A stretch of 27,307 nt of DNA from RGIG8785 sp045655245 (GCA_045655245.1 JAZOOX010000010.1:1-27307), one strand, 5' to 3'; numbered from the stretch's first letter, positions 1 to 9,212 are shown. Made by a program: numbers and translations. The notes: generated by a model from the sequence alone, not told the origin.

Positions 1-987
1 GTTTTCGGCGGACAAACTATAAAAACGCGAAACTTCGCGGATGAGTTGGCGCGTGCTGTCGGTGAAGACAAGGTTTTACGGGCGGATACCAAAGGCTGGA
101 AGAAAAAACCGTTTTCTTTGGTGAGAACCGTTTTTGAAACCTTTAAAAAATGTGAGTGTGTTGTTATCCTTCCTGCCGATCGAGGAGTTTTGGTAATTCC
201 TCATTTAGCGTTATTCTTCAGAGGAATGACAAAATCAAAGCTTAAATACGTAGTAATTGGCGGATGGCTGCCGGAATTTTTAGAGAAGAGAAAGTTTTTA
301 TCACGAACCCTAAAAAAGTATGACGGCATTTATGTAGAGACAAACGCAATGAAATGCAAAATGGAGGCCCAGGGGTTTAGGAACGTCTTTCTGTTGCCGA
401 ATTTTAAGAAACTGGATGTTCTTTCAAAGGATCGTTTGGTTTATGGAGAAAAAGCCCCTTATAAGCTCTGCACCTTCTCCCGCGTTCTTCGGGAAAAAGG
501 AATCGAGGATGCAATAAACGCAGTAAAAAGCGTCAATGAAAAGCTCGGAAAAGAAGCATACACCCTGGATATTTTCGGCCGTGTTGATCCCGAATACGAA
601 GAAGCCTTTTCTGATTTGTCTAAGGAGTTCCCCGATTATATCCGATATCGGGGAACGATAGATAATACCCAAAGTACAGGGCTTATTAAAGAATATTTTG
701 CCCTTTTGTTTCCCACTTATTTCTACGGTGAAGGTTATCCCGGAAGTCTTTTGGATGCTTTTTCCGCAGGTGTTCCTGTGATAGCCAGTGATTGGCGTTA
801 TAACAGGGAGATCGTTGGAACGGATAAAGGTTTTTTGCACGAGCCGCGGAATGTAGATTCATTAGTTGGAATTTTGCTCACTTTACATGATAATCCCCAA
901 CAGCTTAATGAAATGAAAGAGACTTGTTTGGCGTATGCGGATTCTATGAAACCGGAGAATGTTATACGTTTGTTTTGTGAGAGGTAA
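1..987 (+). CDS. GT4-type glycosyltransferase (5' end outside window)
   Basis: Family 4 (GT-B fold) glycosyltransferase, expected to add a sugar from a nucleotide-sugar donor to the growing polysaccharide repeat unit at the inner face of the membrane. The reading frame is open from base 1, and its first residues (FGGQTIKTRNFADEL) match the acceptor-side Gly-rich segment that lies just inside such enzymes. The true start is therefore upstream, and the TTG at 46 is only an internal codon. The C-terminal donor domain is visible: a linker near base 450 (LCTFSRVLREKG), DIFGRVDPEYEE, and an E-x7-D version of the family's EX7E motif (GEGYPGSLLDAFSAGVPVIAS). The second Glu replaced by Asp is a mild deviation. 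The stop at 985-987 lies 7 bases before the next start, so it is part of the operon. Sugar specificity cannot be read from sequence. Confidence 0.88.
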   Translation, partial: VFGGQTIKTRNFADELARAVGEDKVLRADTKGWKKKPFSLVRTVFETFKKCECVVILPADRGVLVIPHLALFFRGMTKSKLKYVVIGGWLPEFLEKRKFLSRTLKKYDGIYVETNAMKCKMEAQGFRNVFLLPNFKKLDVLSKDRLVYGEKAPYKLCTFSRVLREKGIEDAINAVKSVNEKLGKEAYTLDIFGRVDPEYEEAFSDLSKEFPDYIRYRGTIDNTQSTGLIKEYFALLFPTYFYGEGYPGSLLDAFSAGVPVIASDWRYNREIVGTDKGFLHEPRNVDSLVGILLTLHDNPQQLNEMKETCLAYADSMKPENVIRLFCER

Positions 988-994
988 TAGTGTT

Positions 995-1903
995 ATGGGA
1001 ATTTCAAAGTATCAGTGGAAAAAATGGATAGGCAAATACGTTCTTAAAACCCGAAAAGGGTTTCAACAGGGGATAGGCACAATTTACAGCGTTTCGGATA
1101 TCAAAGGGTACTATAACGATCTGCGTGAAAAGGTTCTTGAGGGCGAAAACCTGGCACCAAAAGAATTGCCCCAATATTATATGGACAGCGGTGAAAAATT
1201 CTTGTTTTCCATTGGTGTAATGCAGTATGGTTTGGGGTGCTACGACTTGTACCTGCTCGAAAAAGAGCAAAAGCATCTTGATAAAATGTTGGTTTGCGCC
1301 GACTGGGCGGTAGAAAGCCAAGAGGATCGGGGCGGTTGGCAGACCTTTTCCCATCTTTATCCCGAACATCCTTATTCGTCTATGGCACAAGGTGAAGGTG
1401 CCTCTCTTTTGATTCGTGCCTATGTGGAAACAAAAGACGAAAAGTATCTTAATGCCGCTAGAAAAGCAATTTCCTTCCTGTTGACCCCGATAGAAGAGGG
1501 CGGGGTCGCGTTCGAGACCGAAACCGATTTGGCGTTTAAGGAATACACCGAGCGGCCGATTGTTTTGAACGGTTGGATTTTCTCCCTTTGGGGACTGTTT
1601 GATTATATCAAGCTGACCAATGACGCGACCGCAAAAAAAGCCTATGAAAAAACGCTTGACACTTTGGAACGTTACATTCCCCACTACGACCTGGGCTTTT
1701 GGACGAGGTACGATTACTCGGAGCGGATTGCTGCCCCCTCGTATCACAAGCTATTGATTGATCAGTTTACGGTTATGTATGATATTACGGGTAGAGAAGT
1801 GTTTAAAAAGCATTTGGCACGTTTTGAGAGATACCGTGACAGCTTCTGGTGCAGAAATGTGGCTTTTGCGATTAAAGCAATTCAGAAGCTATCGGGCAGA
1901 TAA
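995..1903 (+). CDS. D-glucuronyl C5-epimerase-like protein
   Basis: 302 residues resembling the C-terminal catalytic domain of D-glucuronyl C5-epimerase (Glce_C family), which inverts C5 of glucuronate within a polymer to give iduronate. Visible signatures are SSMAQGEGASLLIRAY (about 128-143), VLNGWIFSLWGLFDY (190-204) and the Tyr-rich WTRYDYSERIAAPSYHKLLI (236-255); family members use tyrosines in this last part for catalysis. The start is the ATG at 995 with GAGAGG at 979-984, not the in-frame ATG at 959, which would overlap the upstream gene. There is no signal peptide or membrane helix, so as drawn it is cytoplasmic; that would mean action on lipid-linked repeat units or a role different from the animal enzyme. 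It sits with ugd and a UDP-GlcA 4-epimerase-like gene in the same operon, which supports a glucuronate substrate. Family call is firm, exact reaction inferred. Confidence 0.8.
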   Translation: MGISKYQWKKWIGKYVLKTRKGFQQGIGTIYSVSDIKGYYNDLREKVLEGENLAPKELPQYYMDSGEKFLFSIGVMQYGLGCYDLYLLEKEQKHLDKMLVCADWAVESQEDRGGWQTFSHLYPEHPYSSMAQGEGASLLIRAYVETKDEKYLNAARKAISFLLTPIEEGGVAFETETDLAFKEYTERPIVLNGWIFSLWGLFDYIKLTNDATAKKAYEKTLDTLERYIPHYDLGFWTRYDYSERIAAPSYHKLLIDQFTVMYDITGREVFKKHLARFERYRDSFWCRNVAFAIKAIQKLSGR

Positions 1904-1927
1904 ACAAAACGGCAAGAGAGGGTAAGA

Positions 1928-3016
1928 ATGAAAAAAGTAGTTTTTTATATTGATATGTTGGGACGCGGCGGTGCGCAACGCGTGATGAGCAATCTTGTAA
2001 CGTACTTTTCCGAAAGAGGGTACGAGACCGTTTTGGTTAACGATTATATCCGCGACGAAAGCCTGCCCCACTATGACGTTCCCGAAACGGTGGAGCGCAG
2101 ATACCTGCGTAAAAAACGGCAGGGGAATGTGATTGTCAAAAATGTTGGAAGAATAATTGAACTCCGCAAAATTTTAAAGCGGGAAAACCCCGATGTTACC
2201 CTTTCGTTTTTGGGTGAACCCAATGTGCGGCTTTTGATTGCTTCGTTGGGGTTAAAGACCAAAAAGGTAGTCTCGGTCCGAAATGATCCCAACAAAGAAT
2301 ACGGAAAAAGCAAATTTCGTAAATTTGTTGCAAACCTTTTATTCTTGTTTGCGGATGCGGTAGTGTTTCAGACAGAGGATGCGTCAAAGTATTTCTGCCC
2401 CGTTGTTCGAAAAAAATCTCGCGTTATTTTTAATCCTGTCAGCTCCGCGATGTATGCTGACGGAGACGGTGACCGCAGAGATATTATCACCTTGGGGCGC
2501 TTACAGCCGCAAAAAAATCATAAGATGCTGATTGATGCATTTGCTCAAATCTCAGATGAATTTCCAGATGAGCATTTGTGCATCTACGGGGATGGTCCCG
2601 ACTATCAGAAGACCGCGGACTATATTGCTGAAAAAGGGATGCAGGAAAAAATCTTTCTTCAAGGCAACATTGCTGATGTAAAATCAGCGTTATGCAATGC
2701 AAAACTTTTTGTCCTTTCATCGGATTATGAAGGTCTGCCCAACGCACTGATGGAAGCAATGGCAACGGGAACCCCGTCCATTTCCACCGATTGCCCTTGC
2801 GGTGGGCCCAAAACATTGATGCAAAACGGCGTGCATGGAATCCTTGTTCCTGTCAAAGATACCGAATCTCTTAAAAATGCGATGGAAAAGCTATTGGCAG
2901 ATAACGCCCTTCGGGAAACGCTTGGAAAAAACGCCCGTGAACGAGCAGAAATCTTCCGGGACGAAATGATATATAAGCAATGGGAAGAGTATTTCTTAGA
3001 ACTTGCAGACCGATGA
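1928..3016 (+). CDS. GT4 family glycosyltransferase
   Basis: 362 residues, full length for a GT4 retaining glycosyltransferase. The N-terminus MKKVVFYIDMLGRGGAQRVM carries the Gly-rich acceptor loop (GGAQRV) typical of this family. The C-terminal Rossmann domain begins near residue 185 (IITLGRLQPQKNH) and holds the canonical EX7E motif in YEGLPNALMEAMATG, where both Glu residues are present. Its layout is close to GT4 enzymes such as N-acetylgalactosamine transferases of capsule loci, but the donor sugar cannot be assigned. ATG at 1928 is preceded by AGAGAGGG. It lies 24 bases after the epimerase gene, and its stop (3014-3016) overlaps the ribosome binding site of the polymerase gene, suggesting translational coupling. 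Confidence 0.92.
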   Translation: MKKVVFYIDMLGRGGAQRVMSNLVTYFSERGYETVLVNDYIRDESLPHYDVPETVERRYLRKKRQGNVIVKNVGRIIELRKILKRENPDVTLSFLGEPNVRLLIASLGLKTKKVVSVRNDPNKEYGKSKFRKFVANLLFLFADAVVFQTEDASKYFCPVVRKKSRVIFNPVSSAMYADGDGDRRDIITLGRLQPQKNHKMLIDAFAQISDEFPDEHLCIYGDGPDYQKTADYIAEKGMQEKIFLQGNIADVKSALCNAKLFVLSSDYEGLPNALMEAMATGTPSISTDCPCGGPKTLMQNGVHGILVPVKDTESLKNAMEKLLADNALRETLGKNARERAEIFRDEMIYKQWEEYFLELADR

Positions 3017-3026
3017 GGTGATGACA

Positions 3027-4265
3027 ATGAACCAGGAACGAACAAAGCCGGCCATCAAAACAGGGCTATTTACTGTTTTGATGTTTATGTATTTAATGGC
3101 ATTTAACCCGCCCATCCGTTTTAATAAAATTATGTGGTATGGCGCTTTGATTTTGGTCACTTTTAGTTTGCTCTATGTGATTCTTGCAAGGGGGAGAATT
3201 AAGGGTAATTATATGACCAAGTGGGTCTTCATAACTTATTCTTTTTTCTGTGTTTCACTGTTATGGGCCGGAGATAAAACTTTCCCTAATCCATTAAAGT
3301 ATTTAATCTATATTTTTCCTATCTGTCTTTTGATGCTATATGCTTTTGAGAACCTACAAGATATAGAACAGCTGATGCGGATTTTACGTTTTGCGGTGCT
3401 TTTTACGGGCGTGTATGTTATTCTGCTTGTAGACCGCTCTCAGTTGGGCGAGGCACGTATCGGTGCGGCGTTGGAAGAAACGATGAACTCCAACGATATT
3501 GGTATGAAAATGTGTATTGGACTTCCATTGGCTTTTTACTTTTTAGGTCGAAGTAAAAAGTTATTGTCAAAATTATTCAATCTCTCATCCGTCATACTGT
3601 TTCTGTTTGTTATTTTCTATTCGGGTTCCCGTAACGCCCTGTTGACCATGCTGGCCACTTGTGTTTGCTACTTGTTGGTCCGTGCACGCGGATTAAAGAA
3701 GTTTTGGGCAGTTATCGGATCGGTTTTGTTGTTGGTTGGTGTTTATATCTTTATTATGAACTATCCGCCTGTTTATAACGTTCTTGGTATCCGTGTGGAA
3801 GCGATGATTAACGGTCTTTTGGGGAATTCATCCGAAGGCTCATTTGACTGGCGAAATTTGATGGTCAGCGAAGGATTGCGCTATTTTCGTGAAAGTCCGA
3901 TAGTCGGACAGGGGATTGATAATTTCCGATATTTGTTTGGTGCACAATATGGGTATCAGACATATGCGCACAACAATTATGTAGAAATCCTTGCAGATGT
4001 TGGCTTAGCAGGTTTCTTGCTTTATTATTCGATCTATTTCTATGTGTTAAAAGGGCTTTGGAAATATGCCGTTGGACAAAGGGAACCCATGGCGATTTGT
4101 GTTTTTGTCATGAACATTGCCATCCTAATCAGTCATTTAAGCGGTGTGCTTTATGATAGTTGGGAAGTTAATACGCTCCTGGTTTTTGGGGCTTTGTACA
4201 TTTCAATCAAGAAAGGGAAAACGGAAAATGAAGAAAGTCGAAAGATTTTGCAGAAAATGGATTAG
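3027..4265 (+). CDS. O-antigen ligase/Wzy-like polysaccharide polymerase
   Basis: 412-residue polytopic membrane protein with about ten to twelve hydrophobic segments. It has the O-antigen ligase/polymerase (Wzy_C) signature: the SGSRNALLTMLATC segment in the middle, then a large extracytoplasmic loop and the motif VGQGIDNFRYLFG followed by AHNNYVEILADVGLAGF, which is typical of this family. Expected role is polymerising flipped lipid-linked repeat units on the outer face, or ligating them to an acceptor; in a Gram-positive context polymerase is more likely. Start chosen at ATG 3027 with GAGGTG at 3015-3020; the frame extends to an ATG at 3003 but that has no ribosome binding site and would overlap the upstream gene. 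The 3' end overlaps the next gene by 38 bases. Confidence 0.88.
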   Translation: MNQERTKPAIKTGLFTVLMFMYLMAFNPPIRFNKIMWYGALILVTFSLLYVILARGRIKGNYMTKWVFITYSFFCVSLLWAGDKTFPNPLKYLIYIFPICLLMLYAFENLQDIEQLMRILRFAVLFTGVYVILLVDRSQLGEARIGAALEETMNSNDIGMKMCIGLPLAFYFLGRSKKLLSKLFNLSSVILFLFVIFYSGSRNALLTMLATCVCYLLVRARGLKKFWAVIGSVLLLVGVYIFIMNYPPVYNVLGIRVEAMINGLLGNSSEGSFDWRNLMVSEGLRYFRESPIVGQGIDNFRYLFGAQYGYQTYAHNNYVEILADVGLAGFLLYYSIYFYVLKGLWKYAVGQREPMAICVFVMNIAILISHLSGVLYDSWEVNTLLVFGALYISIKKGKTENEESRKILQKMD

Positions 4266-5214
4266 AGCCAAAAACAAGATGAAGGCCAAAGTGAATTTGT
4301 ACCTGTCAAATCCTACTCGGTTGATGCATCGTTTTAAATACAGAATGCTTTGTAATTCTGCATGGGGGAGAAGCCTTCCCGATGACGTCTTTTTAAAGAA
4401 GCTTTATCGTTTGCACTTTGGTAAAGAACTGGATTTGGAAAACCCCAAGACCTTTAACGAAAAGTTGCAATGGTTAAAACTCCATGACCACAATCCCGAG
4501 TATCCCCAAATTGTTGATAAAGTTGGTTTTAAGGAATACGTCACCGAAAAATTTGGTGCAGAATACGTTGTTCCTGTGATTGGTATTTGGGATGATGTGG
4601 ATGACATCGATTTTGACGCTTTGCCCGATAAGTTCGTAATGAAATGTACCCACGATAGCGGCAGTTTTTTGATTTGTACGGACAAAAACAACATCGACTG
4701 GTTGTACTGGAAAAAAAGAATGAAAAAGCTCTTGAAAAGGAACTATTTCTGGCTAAATCGCGAATGGCCTTACAAGGAACTAAAGCCCCGAATCATTATT
4801 GAACCGAATCTTGCCGAAAAACCCGGACAAAGTATCCGTAACGTTAAGTTCTTTTGTTTTGACGGCGAACCAGAGTTCCTTTTAATCGGAACCAACAGTT
4901 CGGCTGGAGATGATAGTTCCTGGGATGTTGACTTTTTTGATATGGATTTTAACCACTTGCCCTTTCAGTTTGAAGGAACCAATGCAAAAGAACTTCCCCA
5001 TAAGCCTGAGAACTGGGATAAAATGATTGAAATGTCTCGGGAATTGTCTAAAGGTATTCCTCATGTTCGTGTTGATTTTCTGGAGACTGAAGGACGCATT
5101 TACCTGGGGGAACTGACATTCTATACCGCTACCGGTATGGGCAAGTTCACTCCCGAAGAATGGGATTTGAAACTGGGTGAATTCATAAAACTTCCCAATA
5201 AAACCGAAGAATAA
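4228..5214 (+). CDS. TupA-like ATP-grasp protein
   Basis: 328 residues of the TupA-like ATP-grasp family, named after the Bacillus teichuronopeptide biosynthesis protein; ATP-grasp enzymes usually form carboxylate-amine bonds. Recognisable pieces are LENPKTFNEKLQWLKLHD (family entry motif), the ATP-binding part PDKFVMKCTHDSGSFLICTD, the acidic metal-site stretch HVRVDFLETEGRIYLGELTF, and the ending GMGKFTPEEWDLKLGE. Although such genes are frequently labelled glycosyltransferases in capsule loci, the fold suggests adding an amino acid or peptide to a uronic acid carboxyl. Start is the ATG at 4228, preceded by AAGAAAGGGA; this overlaps the polymerase gene. An in-frame ATG at 4144 has no ribosome binding site. 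Family certain, substrate unknown. Confidence 0.85.
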   Translation: MKKVERFCRKWIRAKNKMKAKVNLYLSNPTRLMHRFKYRMLCNSAWGRSLPDDVFLKKLYRLHFGKELDLENPKTFNEKLQWLKLHDHNPEYPQIVDKVGFKEYVTEKFGAEYVVPVIGIWDDVDDIDFDALPDKFVMKCTHDSGSFLICTDKNNIDWLYWKKRMKKLLKRNYFWLNREWPYKELKPRIIIEPNLAEKPGQSIRNVKFFCFDGEPEFLLIGTNSSAGDDSSWDVDFFDMDFNHLPFQFEGTNAKELPHKPENWDKMIEMSRELSKGIPHVRVDFLETEGRIYLGELTFYTATGMGKFTPEEWDLKLGEFIKLPNKTEE

Positions 5215-5227
5215 AAGAGGGATTGCT

Positions 5228-6733
5228 TTGTCAAACGAGTTAACCAAAAAAACAGGAAGGGCGGTCGCTTGGTCGACAAGTACCGAGGTTATTACCAAGC
5301 TGATTGTGCCTTTTACCAATATGTTGTTAGCGCGATTGCTGACCCCCGAAGCATACGGCGCGGTAGCAACTATCAGCATTGTTATTACCTTTGCGGAACT
5401 GTTTACCGATGCAGGATTCCAAAAGTACGTTGTACAGCATGAGTTTAAATCGGAGGCCGAACTGGACCGCGGTACCAACGTAGCATTTTGGACTAACTTT
5501 AGCATTTCTCTTCTTGCGGTTTTGCTGATTGCTCTTTTTAGAAACCCTCTTGCTGAATTCGTTGGAAGTCCCGGGTTGGGAACCGCAATGGTCATTGCTT
5601 CATCGAACATTATTCTTGTGTCTTTTTCCAGTATTCAGCGGGCACGCTTCAGACGGGCGCTTGATTTTAAATCATTGTTTTATTTGCGGGTCAGTGCAAC
5701 GTTGATTCCCTTTCTGGTAACGATTCCTTTGGCCTTTGCTCTGCGAAATTACTGGGCTTTGATTATTGGTGACTTGGCCCACAAACTGTTTAACGCCATT
5801 TTTCTGTGGATGAGATCCTCCTGGAAACCTCGTTTTTTCTATGATTTTTCCCTGTTTAAAGAAATGTTTTCCTATACCATATGGATTCTATTGGAAAGCA
5901 TTACCATCTGGTTGACCGGATATGTGGATATCTTCATACTTGGTAAAATTCTGAGCGATTATTATCTGGGTATTTACAAGGTTTCTAGTACAACGGTTAT
6001 CGGATATATGACATTGGTTACGACGGCACTGATGCCGGTTTTATTTTCCGCTTTATCTCGATACCAAAAGGATGACGAAAACTTCAATAAAACCTATTGG
6101 CTTTTCTTTAAATATACTTCTTTACTGATCATCCCTATGGGTATTGGCGTATTCGTATACCGTGATTGGGTACGAACCATCCTTTTGGGAGCGCAGTGGG
6201 AGGAAGCCACTCTTTACTTGGGGCTTTCGGGCTTGGCTAACGGTCTCACCATCCCGCTGACCTATCTGCCCAGCGAGGTGTATCGTAGTAAAGGTTATCC
6301 CAAACTTTCTATGTTCTCACAAATGGTCTTGATTATCACCTTAATTCCGTTGGTTCTTTTTGCATCCCAATACAGTTTTAAGGTGTTGTACATTGCACGG
6401 TGTTTTGTGCCATGCATTGTCGGTATTTTAACCCACGCCCTTTTGATGCATTTCAAATTCGGGTTTAGAATTTCGAAAACGATTAAGACCATTCTGCCGT
6501 TCTTGGCTTCGTCTGCGGTGATGGCGGCAGCGGGAGTTTGGTTTGTTAGAATTTCCTCTTTGATGTCCAGTAGGATGTCAATGCTATGGCAAACCGTCAG
6601 CATCGTATGGTGCGTCATCATTTATTTTGCAGTCCTGTTTGTTTGCTTCCCGAAAATTCGTCGGGAGGTGCTGGAGGCATCTTTTGTCAAGAAGGTATTG
6701 GCGAAAATTAGGAAACAACAAAAGGAAGCGTAA
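5228..6733 (+). CDS. Wzx-type polysaccharide flippase (MOP superfamily)
   Basis: 501 residues with the profile of a PST/Wzx lipid-linked oligosaccharide flippase: 12-14 hydrophobic segments and an N-terminus (TKKTGRAVAWSTSTEVI, then ARLLTPEAYGAVATISIV) characteristic of Polysacc_synt_3/WzxC-like proteins. Predicted to move undecaprenyl-linked repeat units outward for the polymerase encoded two genes upstream. It ends in a basic cytoplasmic tail (RKQQKEA). The start codon is TTG at 5228, supported by AAAGAGGGA at 5214-5222 and by alignment of the first helix; no ATG fits. Use of TTG may lower expression. It begins 13 bases after the ATP-grasp gene. Confidence 0.9.
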   Translation: MSNELTKKTGRAVAWSTSTEVITKLIVPFTNMLLARLLTPEAYGAVATISIVITFAELFTDAGFQKYVVQHEFKSEAELDRGTNVAFWTNFSISLLAVLLIALFRNPLAEFVGSPGLGTAMVIASSNIILVSFSSIQRARFRRALDFKSLFYLRVSATLIPFLVTIPLAFALRNYWALIIGDLAHKLFNAIFLWMRSSWKPRFFYDFSLFKEMFSYTIWILLESITIWLTGYVDIFILGKILSDYYLGIYKVSSTTVIGYMTLVTTALMPVLFSALSRYQKDDENFNKTYWLFFKYTSLLIIPMGIGVFVYRDWVRTILLGAQWEEATLYLGLSGLANGLTIPLTYLPSEVYRSKGYPKLSMFSQMVLIITLIPLVLFASQYSFKVLYIARCFVPCIVGILTHALLMHFKFGFRISKTIKTILPFLASSAVMAAAGVWFVRISSLMSSRMSMLWQTVSIVWCVIIYFAVLFVCFPKIRREVLEASFVKKVLAKIRKQQKEA

Positions 6734-6849
6734 GTAAAAGCAAACGTTTTTGTACAAATAAGATGTTGCACAAAAGTTGCTATGGAGAAACACTCGTAGG
6801 GGCTGAATGTGCATACTCATAAAAATCAAGAAAGGGAGAGTATTCGCAA

Positions 6850-8034
6850 ATGAAAATAGCAGTTGCGGGAACCGGTTATGTCGGTTTATCAATGGCAGTT
6901 TTACTTGCACAAAACAACGAGGTTTTTGCGGTTGACATTATCCCCGAAAAAGTGGAGATGATCAATGCAGGAAAGTCGCCTATTGCTGATAAGGAAATCG
7001 AGGAGTATTTGGCAACAAAGTCCTTGAATCTCGTTGCTACAACGGATGGTACGAGCGCTTATAAAGAGGCGGAGTTGGTTATTATTTCCACGCCGACAAA
7101 TTACGATCCGAGTAAAAATTATTTTGATACGTCGTCTGTTGAATCGGTAATCGGTCAGGTTATGGACGCTAACCCCGATGCGGTTATGATTGTGAAATCA
7201 ACCGTTCCTGTTGGGTTTACCGAGAAGGTGCGGGAAGATTTTTGTTGTGATAATATTCTTTTCAGCCCTGAGTTTTTGCGTGAGGGAAAAGCGTTATATG
7301 ATAACCTTTACCCCAGTCGGATTATCGTTGGGGTTCCTGCCCACAACGAGCGATTAGGAAAAGCTGCAGAAACTTTTGTGAATTTGCTTAAAGAGGGGGC
7401 GCTTAAAGAGGATATTGAAGTTCGCTATATGAACCCCACGGAAGCAGAGGCAGTCAAACTGTTCGCCAATACATATTTGGCGTTGCGCGTCAGCTTCTTT
7501 AATGAACTTGATACTTATGCCTCGGTTCGGGGGCTGGACACCCGTTCGATTATAGAAGGGGTCGGCCTTGATCCGAGAATTGGTTCCCATTACAACAACC
7601 CGTCCTTTGGTTACGGGGGGTATTGCTTGCCCAAAGATACCAAGCAACTTTTAGCTAATTATAGTGATGTACCGCAAAATATCATTTCCGCTATCGTTGC
7701 GGCTAACGGGACGAGAAAAGATTTCATTGCAGATCAGATTATTGCAAAGCATCCGAAAATTGTGGGTGTTTACCGTCTTACGATGAAAGCGGGATCGGAC
7801 AACTTCCGTCAATCTTCAATCCAGGGCGTTATGAAGCGCATTAAAGCAAAGGGGATCGAGGTTGTTATTTACGAGCCGACCATGAAGGAAGATCAATTTT
7901 TCAATAGTCGTGTCGTTCGCGATCTTGATGAGTTTAAGCGGATTTCCGATGTGATTGTTGCTAACAGATATCATGATGATATCTCCGATGTGTTGGATAA
8001 GGTATATACCAGAGATTTGTATTTCAGAGACTAA
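6850..8034 (+). CDS. ugd: UDP-glucose 6-dehydrogenase
   Basis: 394-residue NAD-dependent UDP-glucose dehydrogenase, oxidising UDP-glucose to UDP-glucuronate in the cytoplasm. The N-terminal Rossmann motif is AGTGYVGLSMA (6-16); STVPVGFTEK (117-126) and the substrate segment FSPEFLREGKALYD (138-151) follow; AEAVKLFANTYLALRV (199-213) includes the conserved Lys 203; and the catalytic Cys is Cys 259 in FGYGGYCLPKD. The length fits the short class (about 390) common in Firmicutes capsule loci. ATG 6850 follows AAAGGGAGAG with 9-10 bases spacing. The 116-base gap upstream shows no convincing promoter or terminator, so it is probably read through from the flippase gene. It supplies donor for the uronic-acid enzymes here. 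Confidence 0.95.
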   Translation: MKIAVAGTGYVGLSMAVLLAQNNEVFAVDIIPEKVEMINAGKSPIADKEIEEYLATKSLNLVATTDGTSAYKEAELVIISTPTNYDPSKNYFDTSSVESVIGQVMDANPDAVMIVKSTVPVGFTEKVREDFCCDNILFSPEFLREGKALYDNLYPSRIIVGVPAHNERLGKAAETFVNLLKEGALKEDIEVRYMNPTEAEAVKLFANTYLALRVSFFNELDTYASVRGLDTRSIIEGVGLDPRIGSHYNNPSFGYGGYCLPKDTKQLLANYSDVPQNIISAIVAANGTRKDFIADQIIAKHPKIVGVYRLTMKAGSDNFRQSSIQGVMKRIKAKGIEVVIYEPTMKEDQFFNSRVVRDLDEFKRISDVIVANRYHDDISDVLDKVYTRDLYFRD

Positions 8035-8125
8035 AGGCAGAATGATTGCGGCTTTTGGACCAAAAAACGGGAAAAACGGTATGACATTGCCGGTTTAAAC
8101 AGTTATGAAAAGGAGTAAAGCGGTT

Positions 8126-9202
8126 ATGCTGACACCTAACGTTCAATTAGAAAACAAGACGGTTTTAGTAACGGGCGCGGCAGGGTTTATCGGCTCTAAT
8201 CTGGTTATGGAATTACTTCGCACCGTTAAGACTGTAAATGTTGTCGGAATTGACAATATGAACAATTACTACGATGTTTCCATCAAAGATTATCGATTAA
8301 CTGAAATTGATAAACTGGCATCCGAAACAAACGGTTCAAAGTGGACTTTTATTAAAGGAGATATCGCAGATAAAGCGTTCATCGATCGTCTTTTTGATGA
8401 ATATCGCTTTGATGTCGTGGTCAATCTTGCCGCACAAGCGGGGGTAAGGTATTCTATCACCAATCCTGATGCCTACATTGAAAGTAATCTGATCGGTTTT
8501 TATAATATTCTCGAGGCGTGTCGTCAATACCCTGTAGCTCATTTGGTGTATGCCTCCAGTTCGTCTGTATATGGGTCGAACAAAAAGATTCCCTATTCTA
8601 CCGACGACAAGGTGGACAACCCTGTTTCGCTGTATGCCGCAACTAAAAAGAGTAATGAATTGATGGCACATGCGTATTCCAAATTGTACAATATTCCCTC
8701 GACGGGATTGCGGTTCTTTACAGTTTACGGACCTGCAGGACGCCCCGACATGGCATATTTTGGTTTTACCAATAAGCTGTTAAAAGGGGGAATTATTGAA
8801 ATCTTTAACTACGGAAACTGCAAACGCGACTTTACTTACGTTGACGATATCGTGACAGGCGTGAAGCACGTGATGCAAAACGCTCCCGAAAAAGAAACGG
8901 GTGAAGACGGTTTGCCGTTACCGCCTTACAGGGTCTATAATATCGGTAACAGCAGTCCCGAAAATCTGTTGGATTTTGTAACGATCCTGCAGGAAGAACT
9001 GATTCACGCTAAAGTACTGCCCGAGGATTACGATTTCGAGGCACATAAGAAACTGGTTCCTATGCAACCAGGGGACGTTCCGATTACTTACGCGGATACC
9101 GAGGCGTTGGAAAGAGACTTTGGGTTTAGACCCAACACCGGTTTGCGGGACGGCTTGGCGCGATTCGCAAAATGGTATTACGAATTCTACATTAAAAAGT
9201 GA
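8126..9202 (+). CDS. UDP-glucuronate 4-epimerase-like NAD-dependent epimerase
   Basis: 358-residue extended short-chain dehydrogenase/epimerase. It shows GAAGFIG (17-23) for NAD binding, a DNMNNYYD segment (43-50) typical of UDP-glucuronate 4-epimerases, LAAQAGVRYS (101-110), and the catalytic pair Y170/K174 in SLYAATKKSNE. The C-terminal segments KRDFTYVDDIV and VYNIGNSSPENLLDFV are also as in that family. Expected reaction: UDP-GlcA to UDP-GalA, using the product of the ugd gene just upstream. Start is ATG 8126 with AAAGGAG at 8109-8115; the in-frame ATG at 8105 would place that ribosome binding site inside the gene and adds seven residues not expected in the family. A UDP-sugar C4 epimerase with another uronic acid as substrate is the alternative. 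Confidence 0.87.
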   Translation: MLTPNVQLENKTVLVTGAAGFIGSNLVMELLRTVKTVNVVGIDNMNNYYDVSIKDYRLTEIDKLASETNGSKWTFIKGDIADKAFIDRLFDEYRFDVVVNLAAQAGVRYSITNPDAYIESNLIGFYNILEACRQYPVAHLVYASSSSVYGSNKKIPYSTDDKVDNPVSLYAATKKSNELMAHAYSKLYNIPSTGLRFFTVYGPAGRPDMAYFGFTNKLLKGGIIEIFNYGNCKRDFTYVDDIVTGVKHVMQNAPEKETGEDGLPLPPYRVYNIGNSSPENLLDFVTILQEELIHAKVLPEDYDFEAHKKLVPMQPGDVPITYADTEALERDFGFRPNTGLRDGLARFAKWYYEFYIKK

Positions 9203-9212
9203 GGTGAGAAAG

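Noticed and set aside
1004..1747. 247-residue minus-strand open frame
   Set aside because: It lies wholly opposite the C5-epimerase-like gene, has no ribosome binding site and no recognisable domain; the + strand frame is clearly the coding one.
4882..5610. 242-residue minus-strand open frame
   Set aside because: It spans the ATP-grasp/flippase junction antisense to both; no ribosome binding site or domain.
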